64,000 nucleotides of DNA, from assembly GCA_038030265.1 (NCBI GenBank), contig CM075939.1:15357253-15421252 (forward strand), written 5' to 3'. This DNA is from Corythucha ciliata. Taxonomy: Eukaryota > Arthropoda > Insecta > Hemiptera > Tingidae. Made by a program: the position numbers and the translations under genes. The number at the start of each line of letters is the position of its first letter. Positions within the stretch are counted from its first letter, which is position 1. This document shows, piece by piece, positions 35,163 through 47,560 of this stretch. The notes beneath the pieces are model-generated. The model ran no database searches. It saw nothing but the letters and a program-made list of their open reading frames with translations, and had not been told where the DNA came from.

Positions 35163-37494
35163 GAACCCCACCCAGCTGCATTGTTTCTCAAAACAATCAC
35201 CGGACCGCCTTTTTTTAAGGACTCCTTTTTTGGTTAAATCAATCATTTTAGAATATGAAATCATATTCTGGGGCGTAATTGTCCCTTTTAGGGCACATTT
35301 TCTTTGATTTTCGCGCTAAATTGATCAGTTTCTATGTGTGTAGGCCAAACTGTCAAGTCTTAGAACTAATAGTATAAAGTGTACATGTACACCTTGACAT
35401 GAAAGTGGACTTTTTCCAGCTGAGGAAATAGATGGCCTAGCTGCCGAGACGAAGTGCAAAATAGTTGCACAGATCGCCGGCAGTTAGGGTTCGTGCCGGG
35501 CGTCCGGACCTGGCTGGAGGCTTCCAAGCGTTTCTCTCTCGAGCTCGATAAAATATACGTATTTGAAACAAAAATTGTTACATCTCTTGAAAAAAAAAAT
35601 GAAACATTTGTCTCAATAATATCCAAAGAAGATTAATAAGTTTTAAAACAAAAGAGAAAAAGGTCAGATACAGACGATGAAGCTGTTAAAAAGAAAAGAT
35701 TGTCGAGCTTTCCTCTTTATTCAATCAGGAATCAGAGAAACTCGTTCTAATTAAATTGAATTTTATATTTCTGTCCAGCTGATGAGGGGCTAAGCTGGAT
35801 GGAAGTGAATTAACTTATGTAGAACAGTATCCTCTAACACTTTTAATGTTTTCCTTATTTTCTTCAGATGAAACCCATTGGTGTGGGAGGAGGTGGCATT
35901 ATACTAGGTCCCGTGTATTTCAGATTTTTTTTTCTTCCTTTCTTTTTTTCAGAAGCCTTTGAGCTTAAGCCTACATAAAAACTCCCTCAGAAAGGGGAAC
36001 AAGTCGTAAATTTCAAGAGGGTCTCATTCTCCGTTAAATTAAGATGCTTCCACTCTTGGAAATCAACCATTTGTTTCTCTTTTTTATGGTTCCCTTCCTC
36101 ATTCCAATTTAGAAGCGAAAAAGTATTTATGTAGTCATCCAAAGTAATATCACATACATAAATGATAAGAAAAATCGAAGAAATGAAGAGGAAGAAGAAA
36201 AATAAATGAATTAAAAAAAAAACAAAATTACATTTTTGAAGAAGTACCTATTTTTAATAAATAAATGTGATTACCCTACAGATTTATGATGTACTGCTTT
36301 TAAAATACAAACGTTTCACAGAGCGCAGCCTCCTCTAAGCGTACGTGTGTTTAATTATTGGCGTACACCTACGTATAGTTCACTCTCGAACGGGTTAGCA
36401 ATAATTTGTTATTGGACAATCGTAATGACCAGAATTTCGCCACCCTTTGCGTGTGGAGCAATACACAAATTACTGGAAAAGGGTCAAAGGGAGCTTGAAA
36501 TCGTGTTTGAAAAAAAGGGTTGCATCGTAAATTAGGCATTGAATCCGAGTTGTAGTACGCCTAAGCCTCAGTGACGACCCATCCTTATGATTTCAAGTGA
36601 AAACAAAAAAAACAAAAAAAAAACACTGTTCAACCAATTCAATAAATCGTGCTATCGTTACGCTTCATTAATGTATTTCCTACTCCCGTTTGAGCGAAAA
36701 TTGAAATGTCCACTGTTAGCACGATTGGCTAGCAATACGATTATTTCCGCCTCGGTTCAAAACACACGAAACACGGAGAGAGCCCTCGCTTCTAAATGGG
36801 ATGGACTATTAATTCTCTCAACAGGCTCTTAATGGAAGAGGAGGAGGAGTAGTGGAAAGTTCAACTTCGTACTATAGGTAAACCAGTGAGCCATTGTGCA
36901 AGCCCTGCAAAATATAAAAGCATCACAGCTAAAAATGTGATTTTCAAATATCCTTTCACTTATCTCCCCCCCCCCCGCACCAAGGCGTTATCAGTAAAAA
37001 ATTATTCGTCTAATAAAAAGGCGGAACTTTTTTTTTATTATTTTCACACGCAAGAATAACGATGCATATCACTTAACTCGCATGTTTGTCTCTCATCTTT
37101 TCCTGGCGCCTATCATTTCAGATTTCGGCTGACTGGTGGTCTAAAAAAAAAAAAAAAAGTCGGTGGTCCAGTCAACAAAAAGCTGAGAGGTGCTTAGGTT
37201 TGCTCTTTCCGCTTGAAATGTAGAGCTGTAGGAACCGCAGACGTTTAATGAAACAAAAAATAATATTTATTACCCAACAAATAAATAAGACGTATAAGGT
37301 ACCGTGGCCTCTTCCCATTTTTACTTCCAAGTTCCCACATTCTTTCGATTGTGGACCACTGCACCGCCTGTCCAATGTCTTGAGCATCATTGACATTGAC
37401 ATCATTAAATCAAAACTTCAGAAGTGGGTGACCGATGCGATCGCCCCTCCAATTGATTTTATAGATCCTAGTAGTCAGCTTCGGTTTTCTGTTC
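35163..37494. other. Gene-free AT-rich stretch
   Basis: No exon or RNA recognised. Long A/T runs and a poly-C run near 36,968. Frames at 36,347 and 36,587 are short and featureless. Confidence 0.45.
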
Positions 37495-37506
37495 TTTCTT
37501 TCTTTT

Positions 37507-37542
<36 letters not shown>

Positions 37543-37555
37543 TTTCTTTCTTTTA
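37495..37555 (+). repeat. (CTTT)n microsatellite
   Basis: About 60 bp of tetranucleotide repeat with two interruptions. It causes the Phe/Leu/Ser-rich end of a chance frame. Confidence 0.9.
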
Positions 37556-37989
37556 GTGGCATATCATCAATGACATGCAATGAATAGCACGAAGTGAGTT
37601 AAAATGGCAAACCATTAGTTCTGGACCAAATAAAGTGATCAGATTCGCCTGAGTCAGTATCGGTATCCGCCAAGGAACCAGGAAGGGGGGGTTTGGACTA
37701 GTGGTGCTGTTGCTATAGCATAGCCCCCTTCAGGGTTTAACAACCAAGTTATACAAGGAACCCAGGAGAAAAGCCAGTTTCAGAGCGGAATATTCCGGTT
37801 TTTCGAGTTGAACTGAAAGATTTCTGAGCTCATCAATTTTCAGCGAAAAAATTACTATAACGTAACAAAGATAGTTTCTTTAAAATTTGTGGGACGTAAA
37901 AATTATTATTCGAATCTCGGGAATGAGCTTTACAGCTTCCAGGCTCAAAAGTCAGCTTTTACACCAGGAAACCTATGTGGTCCTAAACA

Positions 37990-38860
37990 GCTGGGGTCAA
38001 AACTGACAGTATTACAAGACGATATTGACAGATTCTAGGGTGAAATCTGCAGATACGAGGACGAAACCGTCAATTTCGTCGCCAAACCCAGCAATATCGT
38101 CCAAAAACTGCCAATTTCGTCCTAAACTACATTCATAATAGAATAATTCAAAACTGCCAACTTCGTCGTTTAAAACTGTCCATTTCGTCATTGAAACTGT
38201 CAATTTGGTCCTAATAATTTCGTCGTTCAAAACTGCTGATTTCGTCTGGAAACTATCAACGGGCATTTGTCCTTGAAACTGCCAATTTGATCCTGGAAAC
38301 CATCAATAGACATTCGTCCCGGAAACAGTCAATTCCGTTCAAGAAACTGTCCATTTCGTCCAGGAAATTGTAAGATTCGTCGTCTAAATATCAATGTCGT
38401 CCTCCCTCCCCCTATTCGTTAAACTCCCAATTTCATCTATAAAATGTCAATTTAGACGAAATTGGCAATACTAGGACGAAATTGACAGTTTAAAGGACTG
38501 CATTAATGGTTTCCAGGACAAAATTGACAGTTTGAAGCACAAAATTGACAGTTTTAAGGACAATAACGTCTTTTGATAATTTTCAGGATGAAATTGACAG
38601 ATTTGAACATTTTTATTTGACAGTTTCTACGGCGAAATTAACAGTTTTGAACGACGAAATTTCTAGTGATAAACTGTTGCTAGGGAATAAGGGGCTTAGA
38701 AACCGTCAGTTTTTGTAATCCGTCGACAGTTTCAAGGATGAAATTAGCAGATTCGACGGCGAAATTTACAGGACGAAACTGGCAGTTTATGGGACAAATT
38801 GACAGTGTTTGCTCGAATCATTGATAGTTCCAAGTGGACGAAATGAACAGTTTCCGGGAC
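37990..38860. repeat. Degenerate short-unit array, family E, with internal strand switches
   Basis: Units of about 25 bp built on 'aaactgtcaatttcgtcc' from about 38,070 to 38,440, then the reverse complement 'ggacgaaattgacagttt' from 38,445 to 38,860. A shorter stretch at 37,990-38,065 is again in the second orientation. The two arms face each other and could fold into a long imperfect hairpin. Confidence 0.75.
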
Positions 38861-38869
38861 AACATAAAT

Positions 38870-39480
38870 GGAAATTTAGGCTATTTTCATGGCAGGAATC
38901 GTCTGTTTAGGTATTTTCAACGCTAAAATTGTCAGTTTACCTTTTTTCAAAGCACATGGTGTCAGTTTTGCAATTTCAGTCTACCAGCCAAGGCCAAGGC
39001 GAGAACAGTCAGTTTGGCTACTTACGGTACGCGAATGGTTGATTTTGCCATTTTTAGAGCATTGTGAGAGCGTAAATTGTCGGTTAATCAATTTGTAGGG
39101 TTCTTAAAGTCAGTTTGGACATGTTTAGAGCAAATAGTCAAGTCTTAGTCTCAAGGCGCGAATGGTCTGTTTGGTCATTTTTGGTGCGTGAATGGTTGAT
39201 TTTTCAATTCACATGACAGGAATCATCTTTTAAGGCTTTTGTAATAGATAAAAGCCTTTTATTGTCATTTTTAGGCTGCAAGCTAGAACGTGAATTGCCA
39301 GTTTGGTCATTTTTGGCGCGCGAATGATCTAATTAGCCATTTTCATGGTGGGAATCATGATCTTTCAGGAATTTTTAGGGCCGTAATAATCGTTCGTTCG
39401 GCCATTTTTAGAGCACATTTAGACAATTTAGATATTTTCAAGACGTGAATCATCAGCCTAGCGGGTTTTATTGTGCGAAT
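38870..39480 (+). repeat. Degenerate short-unit array, family F
   Basis: Units of about 30-40 bp with 'catttttagcgcgcgaatgg' or similar, then 'tcagtttggtcattttt'. Directly adjoins family E. Confidence 0.65.
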
Positions 39481-42400
39481 AGCTGTCAATAGGTGTCAAG
39501 TCACTTTTAGTAGAGCGAAGCACACAATTTCTCAAGCCCTGAACCCACGCTAAGTCAGTGGTACAAATACCATTGATGCCGTGGATAGTTACTTTTAGGG
39601 GCTAAATAGCAAACGTTTAGAACGAAACAAATAAGTTTTTTTTCTTTTTCTTCTTTCGTTTGTTTGTTTGTGTTTGCTCCTTTACTTCTTTATGTTTATT
39701 TATTTTTACGTATTTTTTTTTTTTTTTTTAAATTTTAAAAATTTCTTAGGCATAAGATGGGCTGAAGTGTTCTGACCGCCAAATCCCTACCCATGGGCAC
39801 GACGCCACTGGTCCTGGAAGATTGCGCTAAATCACACAGCGCAAAAACGTAGCGGGGTTGGCTCCATAAAAATGCCAGCTTGAGTATAATTTTACACGTT
39901 CAGAATCGAAAACTTTCCAAGATTTCGGCTCCTTGCAAAAGAGGACGAAGTAAATATGGGCCAAATTGACGGTTTTTGAACGACGGAATATGGAAATTTC
40001 AATGGATTTTTTTTTAACGAAACGTTGGCCACTGTGGAAGTAAAATGCCTCAGGTGCTCACTCATACTAAAGGAGAAGTAGCGTACCTCGTTCTGCCATT
40101 CCGTAAGACAAATGAGTGAAGTTTATCGTCACGCTTTGCTATTGAAATATCCATGCATGGAAATGTGGATATACATATAAAAAATAGTATTTCCACTTTT
40201 AGGCCCTTATACATGGAGTTTTTCTCTCTCCAACGAGGAGGCATTTTACGTTTTCAATTAATTTCACAGGGCGAAACTCTATTTTTATTTGTTTTCTTCA
40301 ATTTCCCCTCCACTCTATAATAAGGCTCTAGAAGGCATCCCTCAACGGTGCCTCGAACTTCATTTCATCCCGCACACTCATTTTCTTCTGACTTCTTCTC
40401 CACTTACGCGCAAAAGAAAACATTCGTCCTATGGGATGGAAAAGAGAAGCGTCAACAAACTTTGATCCCTGTGGGCTGAATTGCCCTCAAAAGTGAAACG
40501 CGAGAGTGGTTTTATGGTGAGACTAAAGAAGAAGTTCACAAACAATATCGCTCGTTGGGAAAAAGGTGAGCGGTCGGATGAAAGTTATTTTTCTATTTCA
40601 GTATACATGTAGCGAACATTTTTTTTTTTTTTTTAAACAAGGTGTAGGATTGGAGGTGGGGGTGGATGAATCTCGACCGAATAGTTTTAGCGTTCCCAAA
40701 TATTTTGGTTGGAATGGGCGGGAGAATAAAGGAAATAAATCTCGGTGGTCTGAAAACCATGAAATAAAAAAGAAGAAATGGACGAGTGAAGACATGAGGA
40801 ACAAAAAAATTGCCTACTGGAACTCCCCTATTGACAGTAATGATCGTCCGGATGAGACTTGTCGAGTGGAAACATCCCTCTCTAGAATTGAATTGATGGG
40901 ATCAATCAGCGGAACGTTTGTGTTTTTAGAACGATATTAATAATAAGGATTAAATTGTTAGCAAAAGTGTGTTCATCTTCGGAAAATTGCTTGTACAGTG
41001 TGTAGTGGTGGGGGATTTAGTAACTACAATTCTTCTTAATTGCTCCAATAATTTCTGTGTGATGACTTCCTCAGTAAGGCACTACATAAAGGAAGAGAAA
41101 GGAAAGGAAAGACGTAGGAGACACGCTCTACACAGAGGAATTTCTCGAGGAATAATTAGTAGCGGAGGAGGGTTCATTACCTTCAAGGAGAAGATTGGTT
41201 CAATCTAGGAAAGGGCACGTCTTTGATAATTAGGAACCTTTAGAGGAGAAATGCGCTTCCGAAAGATGGGAATGGAAGGGATGAGGGTGATAAAGCGAAG
41301 TTGCAGTGGATTGGAAGGGGGGAGGGTTGGGAGGGAATGAGTCTCATCTTGACCGTCTTCTCAGCTTCTATACCAACTCAGAAACCATTCAAGATGCTTA
41401 TTTTCTCCCTTGTAACACGTGTTTCGAATCACCGGCACGGACTTGTATCTAGATGGCAGGATTAAATGGAGAAGGCTAGGGGGCTGGGTTGAAATACGAA
41501 ACTTTGAATGCAAACTGTGTACACTTTATTTTTTCCCTATCATGTTACCCTGGGGTTTCGAGAAAAAATAGACCGAGCTCTCTGATTTACAGGACTGGTT
41601 TAATAAACTTATATCATTGTTGAAATCAAGTTGCTCTATGAAGCCGAAACAAAAGAAAATAAGACACGGGAAGTTAATTAGAATGTAGAACGAACAATTC
41701 GTTGTATTCAAAAGACTTAAAGTGATAAATAGTGAACGAATTATGAACAAAACGAATAGGAAAAGGTTACATCGGGCCTTGAGGACGCTAAATCACGGAG
41801 TACACCGAAGTCGTGTCATTAAAACGGATATCTTTGTTTCACTCTTCTTTTCATCTCAAACCTTGTATTTCTCATTTCTCTCTTTCTTTTCTACCTCACC
41901 TTACCTTTTATAGTTGCCAGTTGCTTGATACTGAAATTCACCACAAGCATGGAGCCTCTTGCGTGAGCGGAAAGAATCAAAATGGCGAGATTTATTGCCC
42001 CGAGCATTTCGGAATAGGAAAGTGCTGAATAAGCTCTTTGACTCTTGACGCTGGGGAGTCCTGGGAAAACACTGTCGTATTGAAAAGGTTCGGCCAATAT
42101 AGGGGAAAAGTGAGTGAAGGGCGGGTTTGATTTTACACCATCGAATAGCGTAATAAAATAAATGTAAATTTGCTTGCACCTTAAATAACTTGAGACTTGA
42201 CTTGATGCACCTGCGGCAGGGGCATGCCGTAGTCCCGTAAAGTTATCGTTGCATTCCGCTCGTTCTCAGGCTCTTCAGTGAAATTCAGGCAGGACCAACA
42301 GCGTAATATCGAGGACGGCGGAAGAGTTGGGGCAGCTGAACACCATTCTCCAACTCGTCTTATTTTCATATTAACAATCCTCGAAACCTGCAGCTATACG

Positions 42401-42999
42401 GAGAAACCATCAATTTATTCCTTCCAATTAGCACTAAAACTGAAAATGTTGCCCAAAAAACAACCAAATCTTGAAATCCCGTCCGAGAAACAGATTTTCC
42501 ACAAACTAAACGGTCCTTTTTTTATTCATAAAAATTGGTTGTCACTTTTCAAACTGAACATTTTGCTCTCCTGCCCTAGGACCCAGGATTGACTATATAT
42601 GTATACAGGTTGCAAGTAAAGAAAAAAATTGGGTAAAATTATAGACCTCATTTCGTCCTGCTGCATTTGATCTTGCTTTTTGCCGCCCCTGGGCTAATTT
42701 TTTTTTGCCGCCCATTCGCGGCTAACCCCCATCCCCGGGGGGGACCAACTTCCTCCAAGACTTGTGGAGTCAAGCAAGTAACGAGAGAATGAATTCTACA
42801 AGTTATTAGAGGAAAACTACGTTTCATCAATCTGGTGGAAAACCCTCGAGTTGACGGCCACCCCGTCAAAAGATGCAATTTCGGCGTTTCGTGACGGACG
42901 CGAATGACGCTGGAGGCTGAACCCACCAGACAATTATGAAAATTGCGACTGCGCTACGATCTCAAGTTCAACTTAGCAAAATTGAGTGAACCGTTGTTG
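39481..42999. other. Long stretch without supported genes
   Basis: AT-rich, with poly-T runs at about 39,711-39,730 and 40,619-40,634. A 124-codon frame at 40,566-40,940 and one of 104 codons at 42,278-42,592 show no family motif or splice context. I see no repeats that can be paired within the window, apart from a G-run near 42,735. Confidence 0.4.
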
Positions 43000-43003
43000 A
43001 TGT

Positions 43004-44611
43004 TTGCACTGGGCACCGGCGTCCAGCCCCAATTCAACTTCCTCACGGTTCTCTTCAGTCCTGGCGGTGTGCAGCCAGGGCCTTTCTGATTCGGGGTCCA
43101 GGGTTTCAGTTTCGAAGATATTACCGCTATTTAAGAAAGGGGATCGAAAGGACACTAATAGCTACCGGTCAACTGCTGCGGCTAGTAGCTACGGTCACTG
43201 TGCCGTATATCTCAAAAATATTGAAGAGCTTTCTTTATCATGGCATTGTAAATTACTTCGAAGGCGAGAATATCTTCAGCGATGCGCAGTTCGGGTTCCG
43301 TCGGAATCGTCGTGGCACGATCTCGGTCATAGCCAAGCTGGTGAAGGATTGCCTCGACGACTTGGAGAGGTGCAAAACGGCAAATCAGGCTCTTTTTGAC
43401 ATGTCGAAGGCCTTCGACTCGATTGACCACAGTGTACTGATTGGGAAGCTTCGGAGGTATGGTTTTTTGAGCTCTGCGATTTGTCTAATTCAGTCATTCG
43501 TGACCGGCCGCCAGCAGAGTGTCTTCGTCAACGGGGTCTTCTCCCCGCTACGACTGATCCTAATATGGAGTGCCTCGGGGCTCGTTGTTAGGCCCTGTCC
43601 TGTTCATTATTAACATTAATGATCTCCCGGCGTACGTCATGGCTATCCCCCGGGAATTCTCGTGCTACTGCTACGCGGATGACCTCTCTCTCCGCTCTGA
43701 GTCGCTAGCGGCACTCTCGTCCTCGGTATCCGCATGATGTGGGGCAAAAGACCTGCGTATCAACGAGGGAAAGACTCAGTCGCTGGTGGTTTCGGGGGAC
43801 AGGCGCTCTCCGGGTTTGAACAGTTCGGTAGAGGTCCTGGGTGTCACGCTTAACGGTAGCCTGAGCTGGCGCTCCCACTATGACAGGTTGACCGCTGTGA
43901 TTTCAAAGGAATTGTTCCTCCATAACAGAAAATTGTTCCTGTTACGAAAATTAGTGGGACAGGTTCCTCTAGAGGTTCTGCGTCTTGCATATTTCGGGCA
44001 CATCCTCAGCCTTTTGTCCTACGGTGCGATTGTTTGGGCGAACTCCAGTCACGCTCTGAATATCTTCCTTCCGGGCCCAGAAGAGGGCTATTCGCATAAT
44101 CGGGGGACTTCCGCCCACAGCCTCGTGTCGACAAGCTTTTTTAAAGTTTGGAATTCATCCGCTCCCCTGCATATTCATTCTGCAATGTCTGATGTATGTG
44201 AGAATAAACGCGCTACAGGAATTTAAGACGGTCTCTGAAGTTCATGGGCACGACCGCACGACTCGAGGGGAAGAGCGGACCTAGTTGTGGACTTCACAAG
44301 GCTGAGTAAGGCGAAGAGCAGTTTTCCAAGGTGGGCGATTGTGCTGTTCAACCGGCTGCCGGAGGTGGTCCGGTGGCTTCCGGCGGGGAGATTCCGGGTG
44401 ATTATCAAGAGAGACCTGGCGAGTCATTGTTTTTATTCAGTCGACGAAATTTTGACCCGTGATATTAGTGACGAATGATCGTTGTTGTTATTGCTGTTGT
44501 CGTTGTTCGTTTTGTTACGTGTTGTTAATTACTTATATCTCGTTAATTGTAGCTATAACTAAAAACCAGATGATTGTATACCAAAAATGGTCACACAATA
44601 AATAAACATGA
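43004..44611 (+). mobile_element. Degenerate non-LTR retrotransposon (CR1/Jockey-like) without RNase H
   Basis: Broken plus-strand frames. ILPLFKKGDRKDTNSYRS (about 43,120) is the fingers motif; a second frame has DAQFGFRRNRRGTISVIAKL and ALFDMSKAFDSIDHSVLIGK (the first catalytic Asp). A third frame has GPVLFIININDLPAY and CYCYADDLSLRSES (the YADD box at about 43,669-43,680). The thumb follows (VEVLGVTLNGSLSWRSHYDR), then the C-terminal R-x-I-R-I-I and TRGKSG blocks, and a 3' end near 44,611 rich in 'aataaataaac'. At least three frameshifts and in-frame stops. The 5' part including the endonuclease is absent. Confidence 0.85.
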
Positions 44612-45529
44612 AACGCGGAAGGGGGACAGACCTCCCCCTTCCCCCACTGTTCAGAAAGGGCCTCCGAAAAGCTTAAACATGGAAAAAATGAGGATTTTTA
44701 AGTTTCATGCTAGCCCCCTTTTACACTCTTTCAAGAAGCGAAATACTAACCCGCATGACTCGTGCAGGGGGCAGTATGCTAGCTCCAGTCCAGCGTATCC
44801 TCAGTTATCGGCTCGTCGTTCTCTTATATGCCACTCGCTTACTTTTCTCACATGTTTCATAATGTTCCCCACCCTTATACCGACCTCTATGAATTTTTTG
44901 AATTTATTCGTATTTGGTCATCGCACTCATCCTTGCGGCATACCCTCTGTTATCGACTCGACGTTCTCTTACAAGATAGGCGTCCAATTTTTTACATAAT
45001 TATGCCACGTTGTTCCTCACCCTCCGTCCGTTATTTCATTACGAATTGTTTTTCTCCCAAAATGGGGGGTACGGGGGGGCGGTATTTCCCCGTTATACTG
45101 AAGACCCGCATGGCATGAATGTAGTGGACAGTGGACAGGTTGCTCGTGACACACTCTTGCTCTTCAGCTCGACTGTAGGGTTTAATTCGTGCTAATAATG
45201 GTTTTTCTACGTAATTAACCTTTTTTGTGTATCTGTTTGGTGCTGAAAAGTTAGACATGGGTTTGAGGACTCTAATGTGGAAGGTTACGGTGTCTTAATC
45301 AGAAAATTTTAAAATCTAATTTTGTTAGCTTTCGTTTTTGCTGGCTGTAAACTACTATTCCGAAATGTCTGATTTTTTTATCTTCCATTTTGGCTGTGCC
45401 TAGACTCAAGTGCGATTCCTGTCATACGGATTAGTATTTTGCCCCTTGAAAGAGTGTAAAAGGTGGCTATCTCCATACACGTAAGCCACGCTCATTTTGC
45501 GCTGTTCTGCGGGCTATAACGTGACTGAA
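44612..45529. other. Intergenic, no feature supported
   Basis: Contains C- and G-rich runs (44,625-44,650 and 45,063-45,080) and frames without motifs. A loosely duplicated phrase (cctcagttatcggctcgtcg / gttatcgactcgacgttctc, 44,800 and 44,948) hints at an old tandem duplication of about 150 bp. Confidence 0.4.
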
Positions 45530-46020
45530 CGTTTCGAAAAAACTCAAATTTTTCAGGCAAAAATTGAGAAAAAGTGCTCATTCGTGGCTAAAATTGAGAA
45601 ACTGCGTCAATGCGTGGTTTCTGATCCGCTTTCCTGGCCAAAATTAAGAAAAAACGATTTGCAGTTCCGGCAAAACCCCCGACTAAAGTTAAGAAAAGCG
45701 GTAATTCATATTTGAAAGTTGGAAACATCGCTCATTCGCGGCAAAAATCGAGGAAAAGCGTCAACTATCCACTGAAATTGAAATTAAAACACGCTAACTC
45801 ACGGCTAAAATTGGGGGAAAGCCCTATAGTTCGCTGCTAAAATTGAGACAAAACGGTCATTTAGGGATCAAGTAAACAGCCATATTGGGGTTAGAAGAGC
45901 TACACGTATAAAATTGGTTTTTGGAAGCGCGAAATTCGCGACTTTGGTTCTCAAAAAGAGCCAAACCACGAAAGTTAATTTTCGAGTTCGGTAATTAGGG
46001 CCAATGGATGATAAGTGGCC
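45530..46020 (-). repeat. Degenerate short-unit arrays, family A then B
   Basis: Units such as 'attcgtggctaaaattgaga' with 'aaaagcgc' (family A, minus orientation) to about 45,870, then a few family B-like units. Confidence 0.65.
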
Positions 46021-46429
46021 TCCTGCTACTGATCCTGCTATTGCATAATACACAGTAAGGCTGCGGCGGCTTCATGTGAGCGTCCTGGAGGTGCGTGAAG
46101 GAGGCCTCTTTGTACGGTCACGAAGTATGAATTGAGGTCGTCAGGGGGGGGGGAGAAGAGAGAGAGAGGGTAGTGAGAGAGAAATATTTATTTTCTTTCT
46201 CTCTCGATCTCTTCTGGTTCGACTTGTCTTGTCGCCTCCCTCGCCAAAAATATTTCTAAAATTTGGCCGCCCCTCGAAATTAGCCGCGAGGAAGGCGGCC
46301 GATAAATGAAGCACAGATGTGAATCAGCGTTACAAGTTAACTAAGGGGCCCGTGGGTAGGCCGAAAACCGCACAACTTCGACGTCGTCCCTGCTTAAGCT
46401 GGATGTCACAACAATGCTTGATAGAATTA

Positions 46430-47345
46430 ACGACAGAAAGACTTTTTCCATATTTTTGTCCTCGAAATTAGGGCGTGTTCCTAAATTCATCGATGGACCC
46501 ATCGGTGGATTAGGTTACAAAACTAACACATGATAAAATGTGAGGGAAGGCTAAGGCCCGTATGCTAAGTCGTTCCTCGAATTTTCCTCAACCTCAAAGC
46601 TCCCTCATAAACTGGAAAAAATTATAAAGTAACATGTGATTCAACAGTTTGTGAGGAAGGCCGGAGTCGAGGAACGACTTAACATACCGGCCTAAATCAC
46701 GATGGAAATTTTTACTCATCTCTGCTCAATATAGAGACATGGCCATATCGGGGACGGGCACGGTTTTGAAATGGCAACGTCTATCAAATCATATGTTCGC
46801 AAAAAAATGGATGACAAACAAGAGGTGCCCGTCCCTGATTGTGCCACTTATTAATGCGTTTTTCTTTTTATAGAAACGATTCCCGCCAGTTCGAACATTT
46901 TACGCAAAGCGAGAGTTCCTAAATTCAACAGAGTAGCCGTTTCCATCGTGATTGAGCCATCCCTCACATTTATAATGTATGATATGAGCTGCGTTTACTT
47001 TTGAGAGTTTTTTCCTCTCGAGAGTTCCCTTGAGAGCTTAACTCGCCAGTCTGAACGGGCCATAGAGAGTTTTCGGGAGAGTGCACCGGCCCGGCACTCT
47101 CAGAGAGTTCAATTCTCGAGATTTACTCTCACGGGTAATTGCAGCATTATAAAGGGCATGTTCCTAAAAATCACCACTTTGCTCACCAATTGGGGACGGG
47201 CACCGTTTGTTTGGCATCCAAGTTTTCTCGAACTTGATTGATAGATTCTTGGATGCCACATATGCTTTGATAGAATGGCGCGGTGGGGGAGGGATTTTCA
47301 TAGATCCCGATGGATTAGGTTACAAAACTAACACATGATAAATTA
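46430..47345. repeat. Cluster of nested miniature elements
   Basis: A 34-bp phrase ('gatggattaggttacaaaac' then 'taacacatgataaa') occurs as direct copies at 46,504-46,536 and 47,309-47,341. Between them lie a Harbinger-type miniature element (46,555-46,692), inverted short arms 'atcggggacgggcac' / 'gtgcccgtccctgat' (46,748 and 46,826), a third related copy at 47,192, and a palindrome-rich stretch of gagagtt/aactctc motifs (47,000-47,130). Several insertions seem to have accumulated in one place. Confidence 0.6.
46555..46692. mobile_element. Harbinger-type miniature element
   Basis: 138 bp with inverted ends GGCCCGTATGCTAAGTCGTT and GGCCGGTATGTTAAGTCGTT (each continuing CCTCGA), flanked by TAA on both sides (46,552-46,554 and 46,693-46,695). 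The GGCC terminus and TWA duplication fit PIF/Harbinger miniature elements. Confidence 0.8.
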
Positions 47346-47560
47346 TACACATGATGAAATTATATATTTATATTAATTTTACTTCAGAAAAAACAAACTC
47401 AGAAAGAAAATAATATTTATTTTTGTACAAACGCTCGAATGATTTTCACTCAAGCGGGATAAAACATCACGATGTGGTGATTTGCGTCGCATTTACAAAT
47501 AAAGTGCGCCGAAGGAGTGCTCTTGTTTGATGGACAGAATTGTCTCACACTCTTTCCACA

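Noticed and set aside
40566..40940. 124-codon plus-strand frame rich in Lys and Asn
   Set aside because: No motif known to me, starts within a poly-T region and has no splice or promoter context.
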